Shown in pieces: positions 1-8,875 of a stretch of 64,000 nt of DNA. Made by a program: the position numbers and the translations under genes. This DNA is from an uncultured Desulfovibrio sp. GTDB lineage: Bacteria; Desulfobacterota; Desulfovibrionia; Desulfovibrionales; Desulfovibrionaceae. The DNA is taken from positions 1 to 64,000 of the forward strand of contig CAJUMQ010000005.1 in the NCBI GenBank assembly GCA_910587035.1. Direction: 5' to 3'. Numbering within the stretch: the stretch's first letter is position 1; each line of letters starts with the position of its first letter. The notes beneath the pieces were generated by a model. The model had not been told where the DNA came from and searched no databases. It saw only the letters and a list, made by a program, of their open reading frames with translations.

Positions 1-1
1 A

Positions 2-1873
2 TTTCGCGATATAAGAATGGCTGCTGAACAGCAAACAAGGGATTTCTTATACAATAAAAATGGAAAACCTACTGAAGTTACCCTGGATGATATTTATGCT
101 TTTATGAAAAAAGCAGGACTTTTAAATCTTGATGATGAAAAAATAAATAAAATCAAACAGCTTGAGATAAATCTGGAAATGAAATACTGTTATTCCAGAA
201 AAGCTGCAAAGGAATTATATGAGCTTGCCAATTATTTAGGTAAAAAGATTTTTATTATTTCTGATATGTATCTCCCAAAAGAGGTAATTGAGGAGATCCT
301 TGAAAAAAATGGTTATATTGAATATGATGAACTTTTTCTGTCATCGGATACTCAATTATTTAAAGGAAATGGCGCCATTTATGAAAAACTTCTTTCAAGC
401 TATAAAGCCGATGAAATATTTATGCTGGGCGATAATTGGGAATCAGATGTCGCAGTGCCGGAGAGATATGGCATAGGTTCAAAACATTTTCCAAAACCTA
501 CAGATTTGCTTTATAACCGGGTATCAAACTGGCTATACACGGGTGAATTTTTTTGTAATTTGATTGATTCCCGAATGCCCTTTTACTATCCCCATGCGAA
601 TTCAACTTTTATTTCATATCGGGGAGCGCTTGGTCTGATTGCCAACCAGCTTTTCGATTATCCCTATGTAAACTATGATCCCACCAGCGATTTTAATGGG
701 CAGGCCAGCCGCATTGGCTACGCTATACTTGGCCCCAATATCCTGGCCATTGTCATGGCCTTGATGGATGGGGCAAAAAAATATGATGTCATAAATTTTT
801 ATGCCAGAGATGGGTGGCTGCCATATCTGGCCACAAAATATCTAAATGAAATCATATCTTCTGACAAGCATATCAATTATGTACATGTCTCAAGAAAATC
901 ATTGATACCTCTATCCTTACAAAAAGCAGATGATTTATATACACTTTTAATCCGTTTTCCTTCATCAATTACAGTAGACGCTATATATAATTATTTAAAA
1001 CCTGTTCTGAGTTGCAATGCGTATCAATTTTTCACAGGTATAAATCATCTAAATTTGCAAATATGTGACAAAAGCAACCTTGCCAGACTGTTAAATTTTA
1101 TTGCAGAAAATTATTATTCACCTGATCTCGCCCAAAAATATCTAGAAAATGGCAGGAAATATTTTCAAAAATATTTCTCTAAGCCCGCTGCTACATTTGA
1201 TGTCGGCTATAGCATTTCTGCCGATTATTTATTAAAAATGCAATATGGATATGACATAAAACCATTCATGTGCCATGTTAACAGCTCTCTTCCCTACAGG
1301 CGCGCAAAGACTGCAGAGATGAGTTTTGAAAGTTTCCTGCCTTATTCCCCAAAAATAACTGGTCCTTTAAGAGAAACCCTTTTAAGCAAAAATGCTCCTT
1401 CATGCATAGGTTATAACGAAACCGGTAATCCTGTATTCGAAAATTTCATTCCTTTTTATCCAGAAAAGTGTGAACAAGATGTCATTCAGGATTATTCATT
1501 GAAGTTTTTTAACGATTTTATCAATACTTTCAAGGATGATTTGAACAAGTTTTCCTTCAGATATTTTGATTTTTCGTTTTTATTTGAATATTTTTCTGAA
1601 TACGCAAAACTTACTGATAGAGAATTTACAAAGGTTATAAGATTTGAAGACGATCTTAGTTTGGGATATTTTAATAGTTTATACAACGTGTGGAATAGTC
1701 AAACTCCTGTAGCAGATAGTACTGAAAACATAATACAGGAATTAGGAAATGGCGAAACCCAAAACAAAATAGACTCTCCCAATGGAAGGCTAATGAAAAA
1801 AATTATAAAGAAATCAATAAAATATATGCTTCCATATGGACTTGTGAGATTTATTCAGATTAACAAATCTTGA
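2..1873 (+). CDS. HAD-superfamily hydrolase-like protein of surface-glycan loci (5' end outside window)
   Basis: The reading frame is open from base 2, and the first residues (FRDIR before MAAEQQ) match the arginine-rich stretch that normally follows the DxFDTLL motif in large HAD proteins of polysaccharide loci. The real start is therefore probably upstream of the window and Met at 17 is internal. HAD motifs visible are motif II (IFIISDMYLP) and motif III/IV (MLGDNWESDV), with the Lys-containing stretch between them. The C-terminal ~400 residues have no domain I can name. Members of this group (COG5610-like) occur with glycosyltransferases and are assumed to act in O-antigen or capsule assembly; substrate unknown. 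The gene is clearly AT-rich compared with everything downstream, which suggests transfer. No partner gene is visible on its 3' side. Confidence 0.7.
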   Translation, partial: FRDIRMAAEQQTRDFLYNKNGKPTEVTLDDIYAFMKKAGLLNLDDEKINKIKQLEINLEMKYCYSRKAAKELYELANYLGKKIFIISDMYLPKEVIEEILEKNGYIEYDELFLSSDTQLFKGNGAIYEKLLSSYKADEIFMLGDNWESDVAVPERYGIGSKHFPKPTDLLYNRVSNWLYTGEFFCNLIDSRMPFYYPHANSTFISYRGALGLIANQLFDYPYVNYDPTSDFNGQASRIGYAILGPNILAIVMALMDGAKKYDVINFYARDGWLPYLATKYLNEIISSDKHINYVHVSRKSLIPLSLQKADDLYTLLIRFPSSITVDAIYNYLKPVLSCNAYQFFTGINHLNLQICDKSNLARLLNFIAENYYSPDLAQKYLENGRKYFQKYFSKPAATFDVGYSISADYLLKMQYGYDIKPFMCHVNSSLPYRRAKTAEMSFESFLPYSPKITGPLRETLLSKNAPSCIGYNETGNPVFENFIPFYPEKCEQDVIQDYSLKFFNDFINTFKDDLNKFSFRYFDFSFLFEYFSEYAKLTDREFTKVIRFEDDLSLGYFNSLYNVWNSQTPVADSTENIIQELGNGETQNKIDSPNGRLMKKIIKKSIKYMLPYGLVRFIQINKS

Positions 1874-2107
1874 TTTATCACCTATTTTTTTTTGACTAAT
1901 TTGTTATAAAATATGTATTAGCCATGTGCAAAGCTCTTTGATACTGATATCTTATCACTTCAGCAACAGGTAGGATAAAAATATTTGGTGACGCGACTTT
2001 TCTTTATAATGATGAACTACATTTGTGGTTTTCATTTTCAGAATATTTGCAAATTTGCTAAAAGCAAACGACTTGGGGATATTCCATTTTTACAAGTACG
2101 TTGTACA

Positions 2108-3469
2108 TTATCTTTGTATTTCTTCACCCACATGAATTTTCATCCCCGCGCATGCAATAAGCAGGGAGAGACCAAGCCCGGTAAAGCTCCATGTTGCATT
2201 GCCGCTAAGGGCGGCTATGAGGCCGCAGCTTCCCCCGAGAATCATGGCTGCCGGAAACCAGCCGGCATTTGTTTTTCTGCCGCTTAAAAGCGCCACCAGC
2301 ACAGGGCAGACAATGCCGCAGACATAAATATCCGATGCAGCCAGCAGCAGCCCAAGAATGCCTTTTCCGCAAAAGACCAGCAGGGCGCTTAAAATCGCTA
2401 TCACGCTCATAACCTGTCGAGTTTGCCGCACATCACCCTTTTTGCGAATATCATTTGTCCAGATGGTTGCAGCCGTGAGAAGGCAGGAATCCGCTGACGA
2501 CACCACTGCGCTAATCAGGCCAAGAGTGACGGGGATGGTGGCCCATGCTGGCATGGCAGCATGAATCCCCGCAAAAAAGGCGTCCTCCCGGGTGGGTGGC
2601 ACAATGTCCAGGCCGGAGATGGCAATGCCTATGGCCGCAATGAGCGTGGACATGATGGCAAGCCCAAGGGCGGCCCACAATGTGCCGGTTTTGGCAACTG
2701 TTCTGTTTCTGGCGCTGAGAATCCGGCCGAACAGCATGGGGCCGATAAAAAAGCTGCTGCCATAAATCAGAAGAAAGTAGATTGCCCGCGCCGGAGGCAG
2801 GGAGTTGTTGAAAAGTTCAAAGGGGGTGGCTGCCAGGGCATGTCTGCACGCTGGCATCCGCAGCAGAAAAATGAAAGTCAGCAGCAATGCCGCGGCAAGG
2901 ATTAAAAATTGCCACAGGTCCGATTTCATGACAGCCATTTGACCACCAAGGCAGGTATAGGCCCATACGCTGGCCGCTCCGGCAATCATGCAGGTCAGAA
3001 AGTCAAGACCGGAAAGGGAAGCCAGCAGAATGGCCAGAGCATTGAATTGGGCGGCTATAATGGGCAGACTGGATACAAGAATTATGATGGCAGCCAGATG
3101 GCGGCAGGCTGGGCCAAGACGGCCACTGATTATTTCAGGCATGGTGGATGCCCGGGTGGCGCGGATTCTTGCCGCAAGCAAAAGTCCCAGAGCAGCCAGG
3201 CCAATGGCTCCGGATCCGAGCCAGCAGATGGCTGGCCAGCCATTTTGCCAGGCAAGCCCTATCATGCCAATGGTGGCAGAACCGCCAATGCAGGAGGCGA
3301 GCAGGGAAAAGGAGACCAGACCTGTGCCGGCCTGCCTGCCACAAATAAAATATTCATTTCGTCCGGGGCTGGATGTGAGATGTTTAAGACAGGGGAGGAG
3401 CATGCAAAACATGTAGAGCAGGAACCAGATCATCTTTAGAGCAGCCTTTGGAAATGCCTTTGTAGCCAT
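2108..3469 (-). CDS. Sodium:solute symporter family (SSS) transporter
   Basis: The product is a 453-residue, very hydrophobic protein. It carries the SSS pattern: an N-terminal segment with YFICGRQAGTGL followed by the glycine/serine-rich LLASCIGGSATIGMIGLAW (substrate/Na+ site region, TM1-TM2), a TMPEIISGRLG loop, and the later SSADSCLLTAATIWTNDI motif typical of the family. About 12-13 membrane segments are likely, in the inner membrane, importing a small organic solute with Na+. The substrate cannot be told from the sequence. The start at 3469 has no clear ribosome site; Met at 3433 is an alternative. The gene stands alone, with about 280 bases to the next minus-strand gene upstream. Confidence 0.8.
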   Translation of the reverse strand: MATKAFPKAALKMIWFLLYMFCMLLPCLKHLTSSPGRNEYFICGRQAGTGLVSFSLLASCIGGSATIGMIGLAWQNGWPAICWLGSGAIGLAALGLLLAARIRATRASTMPEIISGRLGPACRHLAAIIILVSSLPIIAAQFNALAILLASLSGLDFLTCMIAGAASVWAYTCLGGQMAVMKSDLWQFLILAAALLLTFIFLLRMPACRHALAATPFELFNNSLPPARAIYFLLIYGSSFFIGPMLFGRILSARNRTVAKTGTLWAALGLAIMSTLIAAIGIAISGLDIVPPTREDAFFAGIHAAMPAWATIPVTLGLISAVVSSADSCLLTAATIWTNDIRKKGDVRQTRQVMSVIAILSALLVFCGKGILGLLLAASDIYVCGIVCPVLVALLSGRKTNAGWFPAAMILGGSCGLIAALSGNATWSFTGLGLSLLIACAGMKIHVGEEIQR

Positions 3470-3643
3470 TATGCATTTGCAGAGGTGGCATTTTGCATTG
3501 CCGGCTTTGCAAAATCAACGGGTTTTTCAGAAAATGGCCTTGAACTGAGATTATTTTCGTCTGGTTCACGCTATGGCGCCCTTGTGGTGCAAAGACTTGC
3601 GCGGCCCCATGCGGCGCGGGGAAAACATGTCTAAATAAACCAA

Positions 3644-3677
3644 TAAAAAAAAACCCACCTGTCGCCAGGTGAGGGGG
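3644..3677 (-). terminator. Rho-independent terminator after the ygiW-like gene
   Basis: Read on the minus strand, the arms CACCTG and CAGGTG flank a GCGA loop, extended by the flanking C and G runs. They are followed immediately by a run of at least eight T. It lies about 75 bases beyond the stop of the OB-fold protein gene and also insulates the symporter gene that follows. Confidence 0.8.
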
Positions 3678-3748
3678 TTCATTGAGCTGGGACGGCCGCC
3701 TTATGCGGATGCCTGCCATGGCGCAAGGCGCGCCTTATGTCATTATTG

Positions 3749-4117
3749 CTACTTCAATACTTCCAGACTCTTGACATCGATTTCGACAGCCTTGCCAAAA
3801 TCCTTGTCTACTTCTCCGACAATGCGAACAGTGTTTTGAGGCGTAACCTTTACATTGTAAAAATACTTGTCGTCTATATCCACCTTGATCTCGCCGGTAT
3901 CATCGCGGAAGATATAATCTTCTTTGCCAACCTTGGAAATTATTGAGCCAGTGAGGGTCACATAGCTGTCATCGGGCATGGTTTTGGCCTGTTGCACCGT
4001 GGCAGCCGTGGCGCCTGGCCCGTAGAAACCGCCCTGGGCTGATTTGCCGTCCTCAAAAGCGGCCATGGCAGGGGATGCCAAAAAAAGAGATAACAACAGC
4101 ATTGCGAAAAAGCGCAT
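3749..4117 (-). CDS. YgiW/YdeI-family periplasmic OB-fold (BOF) protein
   Basis: A short secreted protein of about 122 residues: signal peptide MRFFAMLLLSLFLASPAMA, then a BOF/OB-fold domain with the typical sequence TLTGSIISKVGKEDYIF, DDTGEIKVDID and VRIVGEVDKD. The family (PF04076) occurs in periplasmic stress-tolerance proteins that bind ligands by the OB fold; the ligand here is unknown. I place the start at 4117 rather than at the upstream ATG at 4129, because GGAGAAA lies just ahead of 4117 and the signal peptide then begins with Met-Arg. It is monocistronic, with a strong terminator downstream. Confidence 0.85.
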   Translation of the reverse strand: MRFFAMLLLSLFLASPAMAAFEDGKSAQGGFYGPGATAATVQQAKTMPDDSYVTLTGSIISKVGKEDYIFRDDTGEIKVDIDDKYFYNVKVTPQNTVRIVGEVDKDFGKAVEIDVKSLEVLK

Positions 4118-4206
4118 GATTTTCTCCATATTTCGACAGGGCGGAATTGCCCCGTTGTAAAAAATATAACAAAGATGGATTCATACCACCAGCAGATTTT
4201 TGGGAG

Positions 4207-4896
4207 TCATATACTGGCCGCAAGGGTCTGCGCGGCCAGATTGCTCACAGTGGCCGGATGGATCTCGCCTAATTCATATATCTCGCAGATATCATCATTG
4301 CCGGATTGCGCGAGTTTCCGGAGTGCTGGCGCATCCATAAGGTTGGGTGGCAGCTTGCCAAGGGCCCAGGCGGCATAGCCCCGACATGGGGAATCAGCAT
4401 CGGCAAGGCCATGGAGCAGCCATGGGCGCGATTTTTCCGCAAGATTGGGATTGGCCATGGCAAAACGGCCCACAGCCCAGTAGCAGGAGCGGCGAAGCAC
4501 GTCATTGTCACAATAGTTGTCGTCGTGCCCCAGGTCCATGATATAGGATATAAGTATGCTAGCATAGGTTGGTGCAAGCAGGGGACTGGCAGCCAATGTC
4601 TCCGCAAAGGCGTCGGGAATGCCCCAGCCTATGTTGCCGGATTCCTCATTCATGTGCCACATGAACCGGCGCACCACATTCCTGGCGGACTCCGGCTCAA
4701 TTTCGGCAATCCTGGCTATGGTCAGACCCAGTGCGGCAGCCGCCCTGTGCATGGTCAAAGGATCCAGCAGAAGCATGGAAAAAAGCGGGCCAACGCTTGT
4801 CATGCCGCCTGCGGCTATTTCATCGAGATGGTTTTTCCAGTCCGGCTGCCGCAGCAGCTGCCTGAACAATTTTTTGCCGGCGCGCATTTTGGCCAT
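4207..4896 (-). CDS. HEAT-like repeat protein
   Basis: An alpha-helical protein of about 229 residues with successive HEAT/PBS-lyase-like helices (VGPLFSMLLLDP, RAAAALGLTIARI, RRSCYWAVGRFAMANP, RGYAAWALGKL). Each repeat carries the conserved Ala/Gly-Leu-Gly pattern. Similar stand-alone HEAT proteins occur in Desulfovibrio and are probably protein-interaction scaffolds; no enzymatic motif is seen. The start at 4896 has AGGA six bases upstream; Met at 4962 would add 22 basic residues and cannot be excluded. The gene is divergent from the iron-regulated locus at 5085. Confidence 0.65.
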   Translation of the reverse strand: MAKMRAGKKLFRQLLRQPDWKNHLDEIAAGGMTSVGPLFSMLLLDPLTMHRAAAALGLTIARIAEIEPESARNVVRRFMWHMNEESGNIGWGIPDAFAETLAASPLLAPTYASILISYIMDLGHDDNYCDNDVLRRSCYWAVGRFAMANPNLAEKSRPWLLHGLADADSPCRGYAAWALGKLPPNLMDAPALRKLAQSGNDDICEIYELGEIHPATVSNLAAQTLAASI

Positions 4897-5009
4897 GGGA
4901 GATCCTTTCGCGCCACATGCGCGTTTTATTTGTTTTTCGAGCCGGGTTTTAGCTAAACCCATAAGATGGCGGCTTTCAAGAAAAAAATACAATTAAATTT
5001 TGCATATGC

Positions 5010-5038
5010 TTGACATTGAAATTCGTTTTCAATATTCA
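5010..5038 (+). promoter_or_regulatory. Promoter with Fur-box-like operator
   Basis: A -35 TTGACA (5010-5015) and a -10-like TATTCA (5033-5038) are 17 bases apart. The spacer is filled by the 19-bp palindrome ATTGAAA-TTCGT-TTTCAAT (5015-5033), which closely resembles the classical Fur box. Its position between the -35 and -10 implies that iron-loaded Fur would block polymerase. It would control the DUF2325 gene and feoB downstream. Confidence 0.75.
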
Positions 5039-5084
5039 AGAGGAACAAGGATGCGTCATCTACTGCAAATAAAGGAGTATAGAC

Positions 5085-5354
5085 ATGTGTTTTACCTTGA
5101 TTGGCGGTATGGACAGGCTCAAGCAGGATTATATATCGGCCGCCCGCGCCAGGGGGCATGAATTAAAATGCATCAGCCGCAATGAGCGCAATTTTCCCGA
5201 TAAAATAGGCTCGGCAGACGCTCTCATCGTATTCACCAATAAAATTTCCCATGAAGCCAAGCGCAAGGCCATGCAGGTGGCAAAATCCCGTGGCATACCC
5301 ATCAGACTTGTGCACTCCTGCGGTGTGTCCACTCTCAGGGAATGCCTGGACTGA
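5085..5354 (+). CDS. DUF2325 domain protein, probable iron-regulated gene
   Basis: An 89-residue protein formed almost entirely by a DUF2325 fold: MCFTLIGGMDRL at the start, ALIVFTNKISHEAKRKAM in the middle and the Cys-containing VHSCGVSTLREC at the end. The family has a Rossmann-like pattern with conserved Cys/His, and its function is unknown. It is the first gene after the Fur-type promoter and precedes feoB by 145 bases, in the place where feoA genes are often found. It is not FeoA: there is no SH3-like beta-barrel pattern. AAAGGAG lies ahead of the ATG. A role in iron uptake or its control is inferred from position only. Confidence 0.75.
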   Translation: MCFTLIGGMDRLKQDYISAARARGHELKCISRNERNFPDKIGSADALIVFTNKISHEAKRKAMQVAKSRGIPIRLVHSCGVSTLRECLD

Positions 5355-5499
5355 AATGCTTGACCGTTTGAAGATAAGGCCTTATTATTGGAATTGAATT
5401 TCATTTTTATCCATGGAGTTGTCGCCCCCAGACTTTTGCGGGGCGGCGGCACAGGTTTTTTCCGCTGCTGGTGGACTTGCTTAAAAAGGTGGGGATGGA

Positions 5500-7728
5500 A
5501 TGAGTGGAGTAGTGAAGGATTATGCGGAGTATGCAGCCAGGGACAAGGCCGGGATCATACGCATTGCTCTGGCTGGCAATCCCAATTGTGGCAAAACCAC
5601 TGTCTTTAACCGCTATACCGGAGCCAGGCAGCATGTGGGCAACTATCCGGGGGTTACGGTTGACCGCAAGGAAGGCCATGCGGAATTCGATGGCAAAAAT
5701 ATCACCATTGTTGATTTGCCCGGCACATACAGTCTGACGGCCTATTCCCAGGAAGAGCTGGTGGCAAGGCGTGAGCTGGCTTTATCGCGTGTTGGCGCGG
5801 TCATTGACATTGTGGATGCCTCCGCAATGGAGCGCAATTTGCTGCTTACCGTGCAGATGCTCGAGATGGGCATGCCTGTGGTTCTGGCCTGCAACATGAT
5901 GGATGAGGCGCGCGAGGCAGGCATTGAAATTAATATGGGCAGGCTGGGCGAACTTCTGGACATCCCCGTGGTGCCCATGGTGGCCAAGGATGGCGAAGGT
6001 CTGAAGCAGGCAATGCAGGCCGCCATTGACATGGCCCAGAAAGGGCCCCGAAAGCCCCTGCGTCTCTCCTACGGCCCAGACATCGATTCGGCCCTGCTAG
6101 AGTTGGAGAATATAATTGAGGAAAGCGGGCTGCTTTCCAATATCTACCAGCCCAGATTTGTGGCCGTTAAGCTTGTGGAGAATGATCAGGACATCCTCAA
6201 GGAAGCCCGCAACGCCGATCCTGAAATCTGCGCCAAACTGGAGGCCATCTGCAACAAGGTGGCCGCCCATGTGCGGGACACATTTGCCACGGATACTGAA
6301 TCTGTAGTTACAGACCACCGTTACGGCTATATTCACAGCCTGCTCAAGGATGGCGTCATCTACCGCGATCCGGCAAAGGATCGCCTGGCCATGTCGGACA
6401 AGATCGACAAAGTGCTGACCAACGCCTTTTTGGGGCCGCTGATCATGCTCGGCGTGCTCTACCTGATGTACCAGATCACATTTGAGGTGGGCGCATATCC
6501 ACAGGGCTGGGTTGAGGATGGCTTTGATCTTCTTGGTGATTTCTTTACAGACATACTGCCTGAAGGTCTGGTCTGCTCCCTGGTTGTAGATGGCATCATT
6601 GCCGGTGTGGGCGGGGTGTTAAGTTTTGTGCCGCTGATCATGATCATGTTCGCCCTGATCTCGTTTTTGGAGGACAGTGGCTACATGGCGCGCATGGCCT
6701 ATATGATGGACAGGATCTTCCGCTTTTTTGGTCTGCATGGCGCATCGGTGATGCCCTATGTCATATCTGGCGGCATTGCCGGCGGCTGCGCCATCCCCGG
6801 AGCCATGGCCACGCGCACCCTGCGCAGCCCAAAGGAAAAACTGGCAACCCTGCTGACTTTGCCCTACATGACCTGCGGAGCAAAGCTGCCTGTGTTCCTT
6901 TTGCTGGCTGGTGCCTTTTTTCCGGAAAACGCGGCAACTGTAATGTTCTGCATAATGCTTGCCGGCTGGATATTCGCCCTGTTGGTGGCCAAACTGCTGC
7001 GGTCTTCAATTGTCAAGGGCGAAGCGACCCCCTTTGTCATGGAATTGCCCCCGTATCGCATGCCCACCCTCTTCAGTGTGCTGCTGCATTGCTGGGAGCG
7101 GGCATGGATGTATATCAAGAAGGCAGGCACTGTGCTGCTCGCAATTTCAGTCATAATCTGGGCGGCCATGACATTCCCGGAATTGCCGGAGGACAGAGCC
7201 GAGCCTTTTGAACAGAAAATTGCCGCCCTGGAAGAAAAGGCTGGCGCCCTTGCCAAGGATTCTGATGAGCGCAAGGCGCTGGAAGAAGAGATTGCCGGCC
7301 TGAATGACGAGCTTGGAGAGGAAAAACTCCTGTATTCCGTAGCCGGACGTCTTGGCAAGTGGATAGAGCCGGCCACAAGGCCAGCCGGTTTTGACTGGCG
7401 CACAGACATAGCCCTGCTTGCCGGCGTGGCCGCCAAGGAGGCTGTGGTTTCCACCATGGGCACAGCCTGGGCCCTGGGAGAACAGGACCCCGATGATGCC
7501 GAGCCTTTGGCAGAACGCCTGAAAGCCGATCCGGGCTGGTCGCAGGCAACCGCCCTGGCGCTCATGCTCTTTGTGCTGCTGTATTCCCCATGCTTTGTGG
7601 CGCTGGTGGTTATTCGCCAGGAGGCGGGCAGCTGGGGCTGGGTTGCTTTCAGCATTCTTTTCAATACCGCAATGGCCTATGGAGTCGCCGTGTTCATCTA
7701 CCAGGTTTACAAGCATCTCGCGGCATAA
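5500..7728 (+). CDS. feoB: Ferrous iron transport protein B
   Basis: A 742-residue inner-membrane Fe(II) transporter with an N-terminal G-protein domain: G1 GNPNCGKTT (26-34), G2 region VGNYPGVTVDRKEG, G3 DLPGTYSL (72-79) and G4 NMMDEA. A helical regulatory segment follows, then the membrane part with the Gate motifs (EDSGYMARMAYMMDR, SGGIAGGCAIPGAMATR and LPYMTCGAKLPV, whose Cys is a proposed metal ligand). The late insertion near residues 560-620 is a charged, coiled-coil-like stretch. GGTGGGGA lies upstream of the ATG. No feoA is present in the window. The gene is preceded by the Fur-regulated DUF2325 gene and ends at a strong terminator. Confidence 0.97.
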   Translation: MSGVVKDYAEYAARDKAGIIRIALAGNPNCGKTTVFNRYTGARQHVGNYPGVTVDRKEGHAEFDGKNITIVDLPGTYSLTAYSQEELVARRELALSRVGAVIDIVDASAMERNLLLTVQMLEMGMPVVLACNMMDEAREAGIEINMGRLGELLDIPVVPMVAKDGEGLKQAMQAAIDMAQKGPRKPLRLSYGPDIDSALLELENIIEESGLLSNIYQPRFVAVKLVENDQDILKEARNADPEICAKLEAICNKVAAHVRDTFATDTESVVTDHRYGYIHSLLKDGVIYRDPAKDRLAMSDKIDKVLTNAFLGPLIMLGVLYLMYQITFEVGAYPQGWVEDGFDLLGDFFTDILPEGLVCSLVVDGIIAGVGGVLSFVPLIMIMFALISFLEDSGYMARMAYMMDRIFRFFGLHGASVMPYVISGGIAGGCAIPGAMATRTLRSPKEKLATLLTLPYMTCGAKLPVFLLLAGAFFPENAATVMFCIMLAGWIFALLVAKLLRSSIVKGEATPFVMELPPYRMPTLFSVLLHCWERAWMYIKKAGTVLLAISVIIWAAMTFPELPEDRAEPFEQKIAALEEKAGALAKDSDERKALEEEIAGLNDELGEEKLLYSVAGRLGKWIEPATRPAGFDWRTDIALLAGVAAKEAVVSTMGTAWALGEQDPDDAEPLAERLKADPGWSQATALALMLFVLLYSPCFVALVVIRQEAGSWGWVAFSILFNTAMAYGVAVFIYQVYKHLAA

Positions 7729-7769
7729 ATCCGCAAACCGAAATCTGAACTGAATTCTCCCGGACTGCA

Positions 7770-7796
7770 GGGGCGACGCCAGGCGCCGCCCCTTTT
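7770..7796 (+). terminator. Rho-independent terminator after feoB
   Basis: The GC-rich arms GGGGCG and CGCCCC enclose a short, partly self-complementary loop and are followed directly by five T. It lies 42 bases past the feoB stop. Confidence 0.85.
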
Positions 7797-7892
7797 TGCA
7801 TCGCTTAAGCCAACAGTGCCATTTCGGGCCATGTTGACAAAAGGGCATTCAAGCAGACATTATGCAGACGTAAACCGGAAATGGAACAAAAT

Positions 7893-8423
7893 ATGCGCGG
7901 GTGGGCAATGAATGTATGGCAATGGGTTATGGCATTTTATGTCTGCATTCTGGCATTGCCGGCGCCGGCGAATGCCTGGGAAAATTATTCCGGCAGAAAT
8001 CTCACCGTGTTTGTGCGCGAGATTCAGCCTGGCAACATTGTGGTGGTCAACGAAAACAGACATGCCAGCAGGGGAGATTTTGCAATACGTTTTTATGGAG
8101 TAGGCATACCAACTCTCAAACAGCCATTTGGAATGCAGGCACAGGAACAGCTGCGCAAGCTTTTGCCAAAGGGCACGAAAATAATTATAACGACCATTAA
8201 TGAGGATGCCAACGGCATCGTCAGCGCGCTTGTGCAGCTGGAGGATCATTCCATCAACAACAGGCTGATTGCTGAAGGTCTTGCCTGGGTTGATCGTTCC
8301 ACATGCAAGGCCTTTTTTTGCCGGCGCTGGCATATTCAGGAACACCTGGCGATTAAGGAAAAGCGGGGCATATGGTCCCTGAATATCCCCACGCCACCCT
8401 GGCAGTGGGGCGAAGTAAAATAA
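7893..8423 (+). CDS. Secreted staphylococcal-nuclease-like (thermonuclease fold) protein with eroded active site
   Basis: The protein has an N-terminal signal peptide ending near ALPAPANA and an SNase-type OB fold: IRFYGVGIPTLKQPFG, then GMQAQEQLRKLLPKG, and the C-terminal hallmark NNRLIAEGLAWV. In active nucleases the equivalent first motif reads R-x-x-GIDxPE. Here the Arg remains (IRF) but the Asp and catalytic Glu are replaced (GVGIPT), and the second catalytic Arg (usually in a YGR motif) is missing in NGIVSALVQ. It is therefore probably a non-catalytic periplasmic binding version. I chose the start at 7893 for its GGAAC ribosome site and basic n-region. It is followed 32 bases later by the next gene, likely in one operon. 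Confidence 0.75.
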   Translation: MRGWAMNVWQWVMAFYVCILALPAPANAWENYSGRNLTVFVREIQPGNIVVVNENRHASRGDFAIRFYGVGIPTLKQPFGMQAQEQLRKLLPKGTKIIITTINEDANGIVSALVQLEDHSINNRLIAEGLAWVDRSTCKAFFCRRWHIQEHLAIKEKRGIWSLNIPTPPWQWGEVK

Positions 8424-8455
8424 GCATCACGTAAAAATGCAAACAGAGGCAAAAA

Positions 8456-8875
8456 ATGTCAGTAGACACTGAAATAAAGGATTTTCTGGATTCCTGGCAG
8501 CAGGATCCCCTCCAGGCCAAGCCTGTTTTCGTTAGTTTTGAGGAATATCTTGCAAAACAGCCGGGAGTAAATCTTGATTTCAAGGCCAGGCCGGGCATCA
8601 GCTATTCTTTAAGGGCAAAAAACGCGGCCCAGAAAAATCGGGAGCTTTTTGTTCTGGTGGACGTGGTGGATGATGATCCCGGCAACCGCTGGCTTTCGGT
8701 CTGCTTTTATGCGGATATGGTGACGGACCCGGAGGAAAACGGTGATTTTGTGCCAGGCGGCCTGCTTGGAGAGGATGCCATCTGCTTTAATCTTGACGAG
8801 GATGATCCCCAAACAAGGGACTATATAACAAAACGCATACACGAAGCGGCCAAAAATGCGGCGGAGCAGGAGTGA
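8456..8875 (+). CDS. Conserved acidic protein of unknown function
   Basis: A 139-residue soluble, acidic protein without signal peptide or membrane segment. It has alternating beta/alpha character (ELFVLVDVVDDDPGNRWLSVCFYADMV, then a Glu/Asp-rich loop, then ICFNLDEDD and a C-terminal helix ITKRIHEAAKNAAEQ). I recognise no family. Its stop codon overlaps the GTG start of the exonuclease gene by four bases, so the two are translationally coupled, which suggests a linked role. Confidence 0.7.
   Translation: MSVDTEIKDFLDSWQQDPLQAKPVFVSFEEYLAKQPGVNLDFKARPGISYSLRAKNAAQKNRELFVLVDVVDDDPGNRWLSVCFYADMVTDPEENGDFVPGGLLGEDAICFNLDEDDPQTRDYITKRIHEAAKNAAEQE

Noticed and set aside
3530..3640. tRNA-like folding between the symporter and the OB-fold gene
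   Set aside because: No T-arm consensus, no CCA-type acceptor pairing and no anticodon stem could be drawn.
3384..3719. Minus-strand protein of 111 residues upstream of the symporter
   Set aside because: Composition is not protein-like, no ribosome site, and it spans the terminator of the neighbouring gene.
5391..5409. Second Fur box upstream of feoB
   Set aside because: The AATTGAATTT-like sequence has too little symmetry compared with the strong site at 5015-5033.
5388..5500. feoA gene between the DUF2325 gene and feoB
   Set aside because: No frame gives a FeoA-like product; the only long frame overlaps feoB and has no family features.
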